A stretch of 64,000 nucleotides of DNA, taken from assembly GCA_947623305.1 (NCBI GenBank), contig CANQGQ010000011.1:43683-107682 (forward strand), written 5' to 3'. Shown one piece after another: positions 9,222 through 18,589 of this stretch (position 1 is the first letter of the stretch; the number at the start of each line of letters is the position of its first letter). Under the pieces are notes generated by a model. That model worked only from the letters and a program-made list of their open reading frames with translations. It ran no database searches and was not told where the DNA came from. Source of the stretch: an uncultured Alistipes sp. Lineage in GTDB: Bacteria; Bacteroidota; Bacteroidia; Bacteroidales; Rikenellaceae. The position numbers and the translations under genes were made by a program.

Positions 9222-9713
9222 ATGCCGCACAAAAAAATCGAAAAGACGAATGCCGCCCGACAACTCGATCAAGCGAAAATAGCCTACGAAACCGTTCCGT
9301 ATGAGGTCGATGAAACAGACCTTGCAGCCACGCACGTAGCCGACCAATTGCAAGAACCTATCGAACTTGTCTTCAAAACGTTGGTATTGAAAGGCGACCG
9401 TACGGGGCACCTCGTATGCGTCGTACCGGGCGACCACGAGGTCGATCTCAAAGCCGTAGCCCGTCTGTCGGGCAACAAAAAGGTCGATTTGATCCCGATG
9501 AAAGAGCTGCTTCCGGTTACGGGTTACATCCGGGGCGGCTGTTCACCCATCGGAATGAAAAAACGGTTCCCGACTTTCATCCATCGGTCGGCACTCGAAC
9601 ATCCGTTCATCTACATTAGTGCCGGCGTTCGCGGGCTGCAACTCAAAATCGCGCCGTCCGATCTGATCGCCTATATCGGTGCAACCGTTGACGAAATCAG
9701 TTCGATAGGATAG
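9222..9713 (+). CDS. ybaK: Cys-tRNA(Pro)/Cys-tRNA deacylase YbaK
   Basis: The protein has 163 residues from the chosen ATG, the usual length for YbaK. It carries the family signatures KTNAARQLD at the N terminus, FKTLVLKGD with the conserved lysine, and a C-terminal GGCSPIGMKK motif that lines the active site. The enzyme hydrolyses Cys mischarged on tRNA(Pro) in the cytoplasm. The frame is open further upstream, but the -7 element at 9177-9184 and the position of the first conserved motif fix the start at 9222. The gene stands alone between a divergent neighbour and a convergent M16 peptidase gene, and ends in a strong two-way terminator. Confidence 0.93.
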   Translation: MPHKKIEKTNAARQLDQAKIAYETVPYEVDETDLAATHVADQLQEPIELVFKTLVLKGDRTGHLVCVVPGDHEVDLKAVARLSGNKKVDLIPMKELLPVTGYIRGGCSPIGMKKRFPTFIHRSALEHPFIYISAGVRGLQLKIAPSDLIAYIGATVDEISSIG

Positions 9714-9740
9714 GGTGCTTTTCTGCAATCGACCCGCATA

Positions 9741-9778
9741 AAGAATCGGTTCCGACCGATTGGTCGGAACCGATTCTT
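9741..9778. terminator. Bidirectional rho-independent terminator
   Basis: Perfect 17-base inverted arms (9741-9757 and 9762-9778) around a 4-base loop GATT, with T-rich DNA on the plus side. It lies between the convergent YbaK and M16 genes and can serve both. Confidence 0.9.
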
Positions 9779-9800
9779 TTTCAATAAATATGTTTTTCCG

Positions 9801-12626
9801 TTATTTCTCCGCAGCTGGAGCAGGACGCATAACGACCTGTACGAGGTTGTTATCCGCCAAAATCTTCTTGGCCAATGCCTGTACGTCGGCATCGGTGATC
9901 GAACGAAGCTCTGTTTCGTAATCTGCCAGGTAATCGTTTCCGTCCACATCGTATTGGAGCAAATACCGCATCCAACTGCCGTTCTGTTCCAGCGAGTTTT
10001 TCCACTGTTTGGCTAAGAATTCCCGCGTTTTCTCGATATCCTCGTTTTTGGGACCGTTCTCGGCAATGTTGCGGATTTCCTGCATGACGATCTCTTGCAG
10101 CTCATCGGCCATTTCGGCATTGGTATCGAACTGAATGTCCATCCGGTAAGTCTCGTGCGGACGTTTTTCCGTCTTACCGAAAACCTGCACGCCGTACGTT
10201 CCGCCCTTCTCCTCGCGAACCGAAATCAGATAACGGGAGTTGAGCGCCTCCATCAACAAGTTCATCGTCAACTTGTTCCGAATCGACTGCGGCATGTCGC
10301 CCGTGAAGCGATAGTAAATCGACACCTTAGGTTGCTGCATGGGCGTCCGGAAATCCTCGACGACCGCACCCTTGACCGGAGCCGCATGGTCATCGACCGT
10401 GCCGACCGGATGACCGGTTGTCGGAATGGAGCCGATATACTTCTCGACCAGCGGTTTGAGCGTATTCAGATCGACGTTGCCGACGATGTAGAACGTGAAG
10501 CTATCGGCCCCCGGGAAGAGTTTTTGGTAGATGCTCGGAAGTTGCGCAAAATCGAACTGGTCGAGCGTCTCGATCGTAATCACCTGACGACGCGGATTGT
10601 GTCCGTAGGCCACATCGGTGAACTTCTCCTGCATCACGAAATCGGGATTCGTGCGGACGTTCTCCAACTGGGCACGCAGCATCTTCATCAACGTGTTGTA
10701 GTCATTCTCATCAAAACGCGGCTGCGTAAAGTTCAGATAGAGCAGTTGAAGCAACGTTTCCACGTCTTTCGGAGAGCCGACGCCTTCGATCCGGTTTTCG
10801 TACTCCGAAGTCGAAGTCTGCACACGGGCCGATTTACCCGCAAGCTGTTTTCTCAAATCGGCCGCTGAGAACTTGCCGACACCCGACATCTGATTGAAGG
10901 CCGGCATCAACTCGCCCATGTAATACTCCTTGTCCGTCAGCACCGACAGGCCGTTGGGCGCATAAGCCGTCAACTGGACTTCATCGGCCTTGAACGTTGT
11001 AGGTTTCACGATGACTTTCACGCCGTTTTTCAGCGTCCATTCCGTCGTGCCGTAGGCGGCATTCTCCGTCGTCTTTACAACCGGCGAGCCAGCCAATACG
11101 GTTTCTGCGGAAATCAACGGCTCTTTAACCGTATCATCTTCGTATGCAGTCAGTTCCGACCCCATCACCTTCTCGCGGATAGCGAGCAAATCGGCCTCCG
11201 TAGGATTAGTCAGTCCCTCGCGTTCGGGAGCCGTAACGAAAATGACCTGATTCTGCGGATAGATGGTCTGCTGCACGTACATATTTACAGCATCGACGTT
11301 GACCGACTTGATGAGCATACTGTCGATCTGCCACTCGTTCTGCGCATCGGGCATCGGTTTGTTCATCTGATAGTTTTGCAGATAGGTCTGTACGAACTCG
11401 TTGTTACGGCGGTCATTGCGATTCGTGTATTTCCGTTCGGCCGTACGGAGCAGATTCTCCTGGGCGCGTTCGAATTCGCTCTGCGTGAAGCCGAAACGGC
11501 GCAGCCGTTCCATCTCGGAATAGATGGCCTCGAAGCCTTCGGCAAGTTTGCCATCCTGCGTTACAGCGACGAATCCCGTGATATTGAGCGTCGGGATAAT
11601 ACCCAAGCTGCCCATCGACATGCCGGCCCCGAGGAACGGAGCATCGGGTTTCATGGCGAGTTCCTGCAAACGGGCGCCCTCCATCGTATTGGCATAGGTT
11701 TCGATGACGTCGATCATTTCACCGTTGATCGTATTGTTGATTTCGAGGGGCAAAGCGGGGCGTTTCACGAATAGGGTGATCCGCGATCCCTGCATCTCCG
11801 GATCGGTATAGATATTGACAATCGGCTGTTCGTTGTCAGGAACAACGATCTCCTCTTTTTTCGGCGCATCGGCCGGCGAGGCGGGAATATCGGCCATCAA
11901 CGCTGTGATCTGCTTTTCGATCGCATCGACGTCGATATCGCCGACCACGATCACGGCTTGGTGTTCGGGACGGTACCACATTTGGTAAAACTCCTCCAGA
12001 TCCTTGTGCTGGAAGCCTTTCAGACCATCTAAATAGCCGATCAGATTGCGGTGTTCGTATTTCGACCCCTTGCCGAGGGCTTTGATCATTTCGATCTGCG
12101 AACGCCAAGCGGCTCCGTCGCGCGTGCGCAGCTCCTCCATGATGACGCCGCGTTCGGAATCAATCTCTTCGGGCTGCAAGGCGATGAAGTGCGACCAATC
12201 GTGCAAAATCAACAGCGCGCTGTCGATGATGCCTTGTCGCGACGTCGGCACGTCGGTCATCTGATAAACCGTATTGTCCCAGCCCGTTGCGGCATTGAGA
12301 TTGCGGCCGAAATTCACGCCGACTTTCTCCAGGTATTCGATGACCGTCTTGCCTTCGAGATTTTTCGTGCCGTTGAACGCCATGTGCTCCAGGAAGTGAG
12401 CCAAGCCCTGCTGCGAATCGTTCTCTTGAATCGCGCCGACATTGTGCAGGATGTAAAAATCGGCCTGGCCCTTGGGCTTTTCGTTGTGGCGGATGTAGTA
12501 GGTCATGCCATTGGGAAGTTTTCCCGTGCGCAATTCAGGATCCACCGGCATCGGTGTCAGCTGCATTTGCGCCGTCGCGCTGCTCATCGTCCAACAAGCG
12601 AGGAACAGCATCATCAGTTTTTTCAT
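9801..12626 (-). CDS. M16 family zinc peptidase (pitrilysin/insulinase-like), two-lobed
   Basis: This 941-residue protein has a signal peptide ending SSATAQ and the inverted zinc motif HFLEH (His77, Glu80, His81), with the third ligand likely in the glutamate-rich segment EEIDSERGVIMEEL. A second M16 lobe without the zinc motif covers roughly residues 520-900, giving the usual clam-shell of active plus inactive halves in one chain. The signal peptide suggests a periplasmic enzyme that degrades short to medium peptides. The XRE-type regulator gene ends 51 bases upstream on the same strand, so read-through from that operon is possible. No separate -7 element was identified in the gap. Confidence 0.93.
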   Translation of the reverse strand: MKKLMMLFLACWTMSSATAQMQLTPMPVDPELRTGKLPNGMTYYIRHNEKPKGQADFYILHNVGAIQENDSQQGLAHFLEHMAFNGTKNLEGKTVIEYLEKVGVNFGRNLNAATGWDNTVYQMTDVPTSRQGIIDSALLILHDWSHFIALQPEEIDSERGVIMEELRTRDGAAWRSQIEMIKALGKGSKYEHRNLIGYLDGLKGFQHKDLEEFYQMWYRPEHQAVIVVGDIDVDAIEKQITALMADIPASPADAPKKEEIVVPDNEQPIVNIYTDPEMQGSRITLFVKRPALPLEINNTINGEMIDVIETYANTMEGARLQELAMKPDAPFLGAGMSMGSLGIIPTLNITGFVAVTQDGKLAEGFEAIYSEMERLRRFGFTQSEFERAQENLLRTAERKYTNRNDRRNNEFVQTYLQNYQMNKPMPDAQNEWQIDSMLIKSVNVDAVNMYVQQTIYPQNQVIFVTAPEREGLTNPTEADLLAIREKVMGSELTAYEDDTVKEPLISAETVLAGSPVVKTTENAAYGTTEWTLKNGVKVIVKPTTFKADEVQLTAYAPNGLSVLTDKEYYMGELMPAFNQMSGVGKFSAADLRKQLAGKSARVQTSTSEYENRIEGVGSPKDVETLLQLLYLNFTQPRFDENDYNTLMKMLRAQLENVRTNPDFVMQEKFTDVAYGHNPRRQVITIETLDQFDFAQLPSIYQKLFPGADSFTFYIVGNVDLNTLKPLVEKYIGSIPTTGHPVGTVDDHAAPVKGAVVEDFRTPMQQPKVSIYYRFTGDMPQSIRNKLTMNLLMEALNSRYLISVREEKGGTYGVQVFGKTEKRPHETYRMDIQFDTNAEMADELQEIVMQEIRNIAENGPKNEDIEKTREFLAKQWKNSLEQNGSWMRYLLQYDVDGNDYLADYETELRSITDADVQALAKKILADNNLVQVVMRPAPAAEK

Positions 12627-12677
12627 ACTATTATTAATTGAGTGGTGAATGCTATTGAACGAACGGAAGGGGTTCTT

Positions 12678-12917
12678 TTAATGCTCCTTCTGATCGGGGG
12701 CGGCCGGTTCCGGATCGGGACGGTATTCGATCACATCGCCGGGTTGGCAATCCAATTCCCGACAGATCGCTTCCAACGTGGAAAATCGGACCGCCTTCGC
12801 CTTTCCGTTTTTCAAGATCGACAGGTTGGCCGGCGTAATATCAATGCGGCGGGCCAGTTCACCAAGCGGCATCTTGCGCTTGGCCATCATTACGTCTATA
12901 TTGATGATTATAGCCAT
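12678..12917 (-). CDS. Small XRE-family (YozG-like) transcriptional regulator
   Basis: This 79-residue protein is essentially one Cro/C1-type helix-turn-helix: MPLGELARRIDITPANLSILKNGK is the recognition segment, followed by FSTLEAICRELDCQPGDVIEY. The family normally accompanies a DUF2975 membrane protein, and that is the case here: the DUF2975 gene ends 50 bases upstream in the same direction. The pair probably works as one unit in which the membrane protein modulates the repressor. The target genes are unknown. Confidence 0.88.
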   Translation of the reverse strand: MAIIINIDVMMAKRKMPLGELARRIDITPANLSILKNGKAKAVRFSTLEAICRELDCQPGDVIEYRPDPEPAAPDQKEH

Positions 12918-12967
12918 GAATCAGTTCATTTGGTTCGACAAAAGAGCGACTGCGTAAAGTTCTCGTT

Positions 12968-13654
12968 TCAGATGGTCAGTTTCTGCTCCTCGCTCAGCTG
13001 CGTACCGATCGCGAATACCTCGGCCATGAACAGGAACAAGACCCCGATAATCAGATTCCAATAATCGAGGGGGAATCGGTTCAACACCTCGTACGGGGTA
13101 TCTTCCAACAATTCGATCGCTTTGCATTGGTTGATATAAAGCATCAGCGCATTGGACACTTCCATGACGATCAGCAAGACACCGACGATACGGGTGCGGA
13201 CGATGTTGTTGTGATGCAAAGGCTGCTCGTCCCGGATGGATTTTCGCAGCGAATTGATCATCAATGCGATAAGCACGATAACTACAAGAAATGAAAGGCC
13301 CGAAACGACCAACAGCAAATAGGCATAGCCACTATCGGCCTGCACCCGAAACGCATTGTCCAGCGTGAACGCGCCGGGGTCGGACACATGCAAATGGAGA
13401 CGGGCGAAATAGGCATCGACATTTTCAGGAAGACCATCGACTTCGATACAGCCCTCCGGATTTCGCAGTTCGGTCGTAATATAATAGAAGTGTGCATTGC
13501 CTCGGTCGATTTCCCGTTCAGCCTGGGCCATTCCCGCATGGAAGCCGCTCGTAAAGGAGGGGATCGTATTCAGCATGAAGCCGGAAGCCAAAACGATGAA
13601 ATAGAGGATATAGATAACAATCAGATGTTTATACAATCTTTTCTTGTTTTGCAT
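12968..13654 (-). CDS. DUF2975 membrane protein
   Basis: The 228-residue protein has four predicted membrane segments: near residues 9-30, a pair around 115-160, and one near 195-215. A hydrophilic, presumably extracytoplasmic loop lies between the first and second. This layout and its pairing with the small XRE regulator downstream match the DUF2975 family. Function is unknown; it may sense a signal for the paired regulator. The promoter octamer TACTTTTG lies 26 bases upstream. Confidence 0.8.
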   Translation of the reverse strand: MQNKKRLYKHLIVIYILYFIVLASGFMLNTIPSFTSGFHAGMAQAEREIDRGNAHFYYITTELRNPEGCIEVDGLPENVDAYFARLHLHVSDPGAFTLDNAFRVQADSGYAYLLLVVSGLSFLVVIVLIALMINSLRKSIRDEQPLHHNNIVRTRIVGVLLIVMEVSNALMLYINQCKAIELLEDTPYEVLNRFPLDYWNLIIGVLFLFMAEVFAIGTQLSEEQKLTI

Positions 13655-13680
13655 GACGGTTCGTTTTTGATTCTACAGGA

Positions 13681-13688
13681 CAAAAGTA
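13681..13688 (-). promoter_or_regulatory. -7 promoter element TACTTTTG of the DUF2975 operon
   Basis: Fits TAnnTTTG on the minus strand, 26 bases ahead of the ATG at 13654. The rest of the 308-base gap up to 13962 is AT-rich and contains the divergent glycosyltransferase promoter; no gene was seen in it. Confidence 0.6.
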
Positions 13689-13924
13689 CGATTAAAAAGG
13701 ATGGAAAACAAATAATTTTTATCGAAATTCGATGAAAAAGGAGAAAAAGATGTTTTACGAAGGAATTCCGCGTGGTCGACAACAAAACACAAGTGGTTTC
13801 GTACTGCAATTTTATGGATAATCCATATTTTGGGCTTCGTCGAAGAATTCCAGCTCGAAAATACGCAATAAATTAAATGGATTTCGCAGCGGAAGCGAAG
13901 CGAACCGTCGAAAGCAAGATAACA

Positions 13925-13957
13925 GTCTACCGCGCTAATAAAAATTTCGTATCTTTG
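13925..13957 (+). promoter_or_regulatory. 33-base promoter repeat, copy 2 (drives the glycosyltransferase)
   Basis: Identical over 33 bases to the reverse complement of 9012-9044. It ends in TATCTTTG at 13950-13957, and just 5 bases separate this from the ATG at 13963, so transcription should begin at or next to the start codon. Confidence 0.8.
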
Positions 13958-13962
13958 TCTTC

Positions 13963-15102
13963 ATGAAGATCACGATTTTAGGCCCGGCCCACCCTTATCG
14001 CGGAGGATTGGCCTCCATTATGGAAATCATGGCTCGGACATTCGTCCGCCGCGGCCATCACGTAGATATACGCACGTTCACACTGCAATATCCCTCTCTG
14101 CTCTTTCCCGGAACCTGCCAAACGGTCGATACGCCGCCGCCGGACGACCTCGTTATCCGTCGCTGCGTCAATACGATGTGGCCGCTCAACTGGCTCCGCA
14201 TCGGTCGTGAACTCAAACGGGAACGTCCGGATATCATACTGATGAAATACTGGACCCCGTTCATGGCCCCTTGTTTCGGCACCATCGCCCGCCTTGCACG
14301 ACGCAACGGCCATACGAAAGTGCTGTGTCAAATCGACAACGTCGAACCGCACGAGCATCATTTCACCGACCGGCCGTTCAATCGCTATTATCTGCATTCG
14401 GTCGACGGATTCATCTACATGTCCGAACAGGTGCATCGTGAACTGTCCGCCTATACCTCCGTACCAGCGTTGTTCTCTCCGCATCCGTTGTTCGAGAACT
14501 TCGGCGAACGGGTCGAGCGGAACGAAGCCTGCATTCGGCTCGGACTGAATCCGAACAAGCGCTATGCACTCTTTTTCGGATTGGTTCGCGACTACAAAGG
14601 ATTGGACTTGTTGCTCGATGCCTGGGCCCGCCTGAAAAGGAACGGGCAATTCGACGATCGAAAATTGATCGTGGCAGGCGAGTTCTACACCTCGAAAGAG
14701 CCCTATCTGAAACAGCTCGCCGAACTCGGATTGCAAAACGACGTCTTGTTGCACGACCGCTTCATTCCCGACAACGAAGTACGGTACTACTTTTCGGTTG
14801 CGGATTGCGTCATACAGCCTTACAAAAGCGCCACGCAAAGCGGCGTAACGCAGATCGCCTATCAGTTCTGCACGCCGATGGTCGTAACCGACGTAGGAGG
14901 ATTGACTGAAATCGTACCGGACGGCAAGGTGGGATACGTTGCTCCTCCGACCGTCGAGGGGGTCGCCCGAGCCGTGGAACGCATCTATGAAGGCGATACC
15001 TTGGAACGATTCCGGCAAAACTGCCTCGAAGAACGGAAACGATTTTCGTGGGAAGCGATGTGCAATCGCATCGAAGATTTGTATCGGTTGGTCGCCGAGT
15101 AA
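13963..15102 (+). CDS. Family 4 glycosyltransferase
   Basis: The 379-residue protein starts with the glycine-rich nucleotide-sugar transferase motif ITILGPAHPYRGG. It has a Rossmann-like second half with FFGLVRDYKGLDLLLDAW, a donor-binding ADCVIQPYKSATQSGV segment, and a conserved glutamate before the final helices (GLTEIVPDG). This is the GT-B fold of family 4. It is probably cytoplasmic and acts in envelope glycan or lipid glycosylation; donor and acceptor are unknown. The conserved N-terminal motif makes the ATG at 13963 secure, which matters because its promoter leaves no room for a normal leader. Confidence 0.88.
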   Translation: MKITILGPAHPYRGGLASIMEIMARTFVRRGHHVDIRTFTLQYPSLLFPGTCQTVDTPPPDDLVIRRCVNTMWPLNWLRIGRELKRERPDIILMKYWTPFMAPCFGTIARLARRNGHTKVLCQIDNVEPHEHHFTDRPFNRYYLHSVDGFIYMSEQVHRELSAYTSVPALFSPHPLFENFGERVERNEACIRLGLNPNKRYALFFGLVRDYKGLDLLLDAWARLKRNGQFDDRKLIVAGEFYTSKEPYLKQLAELGLQNDVLLHDRFIPDNEVRYYFSVADCVIQPYKSATQSGVTQIAYQFCTPMVVTDVGGLTEIVPDGKVGYVAPPTVEGVARAVERIYEGDTLERFRQNCLEERKRFSWEAMCNRIEDLYRLVAE

Positions 15103-15123
15103 TCTACCCATCAAAAACCGAGA

Positions 15124-15155
15124 ACGGGTCGTCATGCAATCGCACGACGACCCGT
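15124..15155. terminator. Hairpin terminator between convergent genes
   Basis: Inverted 10-base arms ACGGGTCGTC (15124-15133) and GACGACCCGT (15146-15155) with a 12-base loop. It lies between the convergent glycosyltransferase and MFS genes. The T-tract is weak. Confidence 0.65.
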
Positions 15156-15174
15156 CTTATCGCAAGACTGAAAA

Positions 15175-16545
15175 TCAGTTTTTCACATTCGGAAGTTCCA
15201 GACCGTAACCTTTCCGCCGATCCTCGATCTTGAGATAAAGGCTGAAGATAAAGGCCAGCACGCCGAATCCCGAAAAGATGATCATCGGCACGAAATACCC
15301 GCCTGTCGCATCGAGCGCCTTGCCGATCAACAACGGCACGAGCAACAACCCGACATTCTGAATCCAGAAAATCACGCAATAGGCCGAACCGAGAATTTTC
15401 GTATCAATGATCTTCGGCACCGAAGGCCACAAAGCGGCAGGCACCAACGAAAACGATACGCCGAGCACGACAATCAACAACAACGCCAACCACTTGTAAG
15501 GGAACATCGGCAACAGGAAAGCGAAACTCAAGTGGCAGCAAATCATAATGACCGCTCCGACCATCAGCATCGAAGCCCCTTTTCCCTTGAAATCCAACAA
15601 AGCACCGAGAAACGGCGTAAGGATCATGGCCAATATAGGGAAACAGCTGAAAATACGTGCAGCCATTTCGGCATCGACCTGCAACGTTACCTCCAGGAAA
15701 TTGGGAGCAAAGCGCTGGAAGGGGAAAATCGCCGAATAATAGAGCACGCAGAGCAAAGCCACCAACCAGAACATCTTGCTGGTGAAAATCCGGCCGAGAT
15801 CCTTGACATGGAACTCCTCGTCGGAGGTCTTTTCCTCTTTCAGTTCGCCGGTCGCAATCAACTGGTTATCGAGTTTGCGATCCATGCAAACGAATACCGT
15901 ATAGGACAACAGCCCGATGATGAGCAATGCCGTACAGAAAGCCACGGGGGCCGTAATCGACTTGTCGAAATGATTGGAAATCATCGGGGACAGCCACATA
16001 ACGGCAAATACGCCCAGACGGGCGATCGCCATTTCGAATCCCATGGCCAAGGCCATCTCCTTGCCCTCGAACCACTTAGCAATCGCTTTCGAAACGGTCG
16101 TGCCGGCCATCTCGCAACCGCAACCGAAAATCATGAAGCCCAATGAAGCCATTTTCGCACTTCCGGGGAAAGCAACCCACCAACTGTCGAGCCATGCGCA
16201 GAAAGCAGTCGTCTGAAACCAGTCGGTGATACCGACATACTTGATACACGCACCGGCCACCATCAGCGAAGCCGAAAGCAATCCGGTAAAACGGATGCCC
16301 ATCTTGTCGAGAATGATGCCCGCGAAGATGAGAAATGCGACGCAAACATTCAGGAAATACTCCGATGCAGCATACGTTCCGAACGTTCCGCTGTCCCAAT
16401 GGAGCGAAGATTCGAGCAACGATTTGAGCGGCGACATCACATCGACGAACATGTAACCGAAGAACATCATCGAGGCGATCAGCACGAGCGCCGTCCATCG
16501 CATGACGAACGAATCGTTGATTTTGCGTTGGATTTTTTCTACCAT
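15175..16545 (-). CDS. MFS transporter
   Basis: The 456-residue protein has about twelve hydrophobic helices and a central hydrophilic loop around residues 215-240 (LKEEKTSDEEF). It shows the MFS loop motif in the form LDKMGIRFTG between helices 2 and 3. It resembles the uncharacterised MFS proteins common in Bacteroidales; no substrate can be assigned. It starts 23 bases after the TPR gene, which itself follows Era by 32 bases, so it is likely the last gene of an Era-TPR-MFS operon. Confidence 0.85.
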   Translation of the reverse strand: MVEKIQRKINDSFVMRWTALVLIASMMFFGYMFVDVMSPLKSLLESSLHWDSGTFGTYAASEYFLNVCVAFLIFAGIILDKMGIRFTGLLSASLMVAGACIKYVGITDWFQTTAFCAWLDSWWVAFPGSAKMASLGFMIFGCGCEMAGTTVSKAIAKWFEGKEMALAMGFEMAIARLGVFAVMWLSPMISNHFDKSITAPVAFCTALLIIGLLSYTVFVCMDRKLDNQLIATGELKEEKTSDEEFHVKDLGRIFTSKMFWLVALLCVLYYSAIFPFQRFAPNFLEVTLQVDAEMAARIFSCFPILAMILTPFLGALLDFKGKGASMLMVGAVIMICCHLSFAFLLPMFPYKWLALLLIVVLGVSFSLVPAALWPSVPKIIDTKILGSAYCVIFWIQNVGLLLVPLLIGKALDATGGYFVPMIIFSGFGVLAFIFSLYLKIEDRRKGYGLELPNVKN

Positions 16546-16568
16546 AAATCTATCGTTTTGAGTTAGTT

Positions 16569-18557
16569 TCAGTTTTCAGCCTGCGCATACTGCTTCAACA
16601 GATCATAAGCCGCCGTAATACCGAGTTCGCCCGCTTTCGAGAGGTCGAGGCAACCTTTGCGCGTATCCTTCATGAAAATCTGCACGACACCGCGGTTGTA
16701 GTAGGCTTCGGCGAACGACGGATCGAGCTCGATGGCTTTCGTATAATCTTCGAAGGCTTCGGGCAGATTGCCGGAGAGCGCCTGCAAATTGGCCCGATTG
16801 TAATAAATGTGAGCGAAATCGGGAAAGAGTTTCGCCGCCTTGTTCAGATCGGCGATCGCCTCATCATAGCTGTACGTTCGTTTCGAACGATTGTTCAGCC
16901 GGTTGGCCGGATCCGAATCAATGGTAATACGCTGATACGAATTGTCGATCGACGAAATGAAATCGATCATTTCGGCCTGCGTCGTCGAGCGGTTCAAGTA
17001 GAGGAACGGATTGGAGGGATTGAGCTCGATTGCTGCCGTGAGCGTGTTCACCGAATTGGTGTACTGCTTGATCAACAGTTGGGTAATGCTTCGCTGGAAA
17101 AGCATCGTCCACGAATTGTCGGCCCGCTGCATTTCCATGTATTTGCGGTCGAGCGACATGAGCGAATCCGTTTCGATATTGCTTTCCCGACAAGAGAGGG
17201 CGAGTTGTTCGTTCGCGATCCGGCGTTTGAAATCTTCGACCCGCTGCAATCGGTAATGCGCGACGACCGGCACCGTATCGGGCTGTATCAACGTGAATTT
17301 GAACAACGGCAGCAGCTGCATCTCCTCGTGTCCGCCGTTGCGGTCCGTCATGCGGTCGAAATTCCCGCCGGCAAATTTGCTGTCGAACGACAACAGCCGA
17401 TCGAAATGCTGCGTCGTGTCGGCATAGATCGAATAAGCGCTGTCGCTCAAGCGTTTTTTGTATTCGTTGATTTTGCGCTGGGCCGTTTCGCGATCCTGTT
17501 TCGCACCCTTGGGGTCGCGCAGGAACTCCCGCAGCCGCCCGCGATAAATATAAGCGTTGGCGAAATCTGGATAGAGCTTGATGGCCGACGTATAGTCCTG
17601 CACCGCCTGTTCGATATTTCCCAACTGCGCATGGACACCGGCCCGATTGTAATAGACCAACACGTTGTTCGGCGAATAGCGTTCCACCTTGTCGTAGTCC
17701 TCCAGGGCCCGATTGTAATCGCCGATCTGCGAACGCAGCATCGCCCGATTGAAATAGGTCAGCGAATTGGTCGAATCGAGTTGGATGACCTTATCGAAAT
17801 CGGCCAAAGCGGGCATCGGACGATTCGTATCGGAATAGAGCAGCGCCCGATTGAAATAGGAGAGCAGATAGGTCGAATCGCAACGGATGGCCCGATTGAA
17901 ATCGGCTTCGGCCTCCTCATAGCGTTTCTGTTGCATGTAAAGTCCCCCGCGACGGTTGTAACCGTTTGGATCCTCCCGATTCGTGCGGATCGCCCGATCG
18001 AAGTTTTCATAAGCCCGCACCGTATCTTTCAGATGAAGGTAGCTCAATCCGCGACAGATGAAGGCATCGGCCACTTTGGTCTCCTGCCGGATGAATTTGT
18101 CGAAATCGGCGATCGCCAATTCGAATTGCTGGTTCAGCAGACGGGTTACCCCGCGGCTGTAATAGGGGCCCGGCAGGTCGGGACGCAATTCGATCGCCTC
18201 CTTGAAATCCTGCAAGGCATCGTCGTAATTGCCCAACCGCGAACGAGTAATGGCCCGATAGGTATAGGCCTGCGTGTAAACCGGATTGAGCCGTATCGCT
18301 GTCGAGAAGTCGGCTTCCGCACCGATCAGATCGTCCAGGTTGTATTTCGCGATGCCGCGCAGGAAATAGCCCTCGAAAGCATCTTCATCGACCCGCAACA
18401 GGGTGTTCAACGTGCGGATCGCCTCCTGATAGTGGTTGTTCATCATGCACGTGCGCCCCATCCAGAAGAAATACTCCCGATTGTATTGCGCACGGGCCTG
18501 GACACCGCACAACAAAGCCAGTCCCGACAACAAACTTATGAAGAATCCTTTCCGCAT
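16569..18557 (-). CDS. Secreted multi-TPR repeat protein
   Basis: A 662-residue protein with a signal peptide ending QARAQ. It is built mostly of tetratricopeptide repeats of 34 residues, with repeated phrases such as YYNRA, AYIYRGRLRE, ALQDFKEAIEL and AEADFNRAIR. About eight consecutive repeats fill residues 25-350. A non-repeat middle of about 130 residues follows, and then further repeats near the C terminus (NKAAKLFPDFAHIYYNRANLQ). Such proteins scaffold complexes in the periplasm or outer membrane; no partner is evident. It is flanked by Era upstream and the MFS gene downstream with short gaps. Confidence 0.88.
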   Translation of the reverse strand: MRKGFFISLLSGLALLCGVQARAQYNREYFFWMGRTCMMNNHYQEAIRTLNTLLRVDEDAFEGYFLRGIAKYNLDDLIGAEADFSTAIRLNPVYTQAYTYRAITRSRLGNYDDALQDFKEAIELRPDLPGPYYSRGVTRLLNQQFELAIADFDKFIRQETKVADAFICRGLSYLHLKDTVRAYENFDRAIRTNREDPNGYNRRGGLYMQQKRYEEAEADFNRAIRCDSTYLLSYFNRALLYSDTNRPMPALADFDKVIQLDSTNSLTYFNRAMLRSQIGDYNRALEDYDKVERYSPNNVLVYYNRAGVHAQLGNIEQAVQDYTSAIKLYPDFANAYIYRGRLREFLRDPKGAKQDRETAQRKINEYKKRLSDSAYSIYADTTQHFDRLLSFDSKFAGGNFDRMTDRNGGHEEMQLLPLFKFTLIQPDTVPVVAHYRLQRVEDFKRRIANEQLALSCRESNIETDSLMSLDRKYMEMQRADNSWTMLFQRSITQLLIKQYTNSVNTLTAAIELNPSNPFLYLNRSTTQAEMIDFISSIDNSYQRITIDSDPANRLNNRSKRTYSYDEAIADLNKAAKLFPDFAHIYYNRANLQALSGNLPEAFEDYTKAIELDPSFAEAYYNRGVVQIFMKDTRKGCLDLSKAGELGITAAYDLLKQYAQAEN

Positions 18558-18589
18558 CGTCTTACCAAACGTATCCGTCCCGTCTTTTA

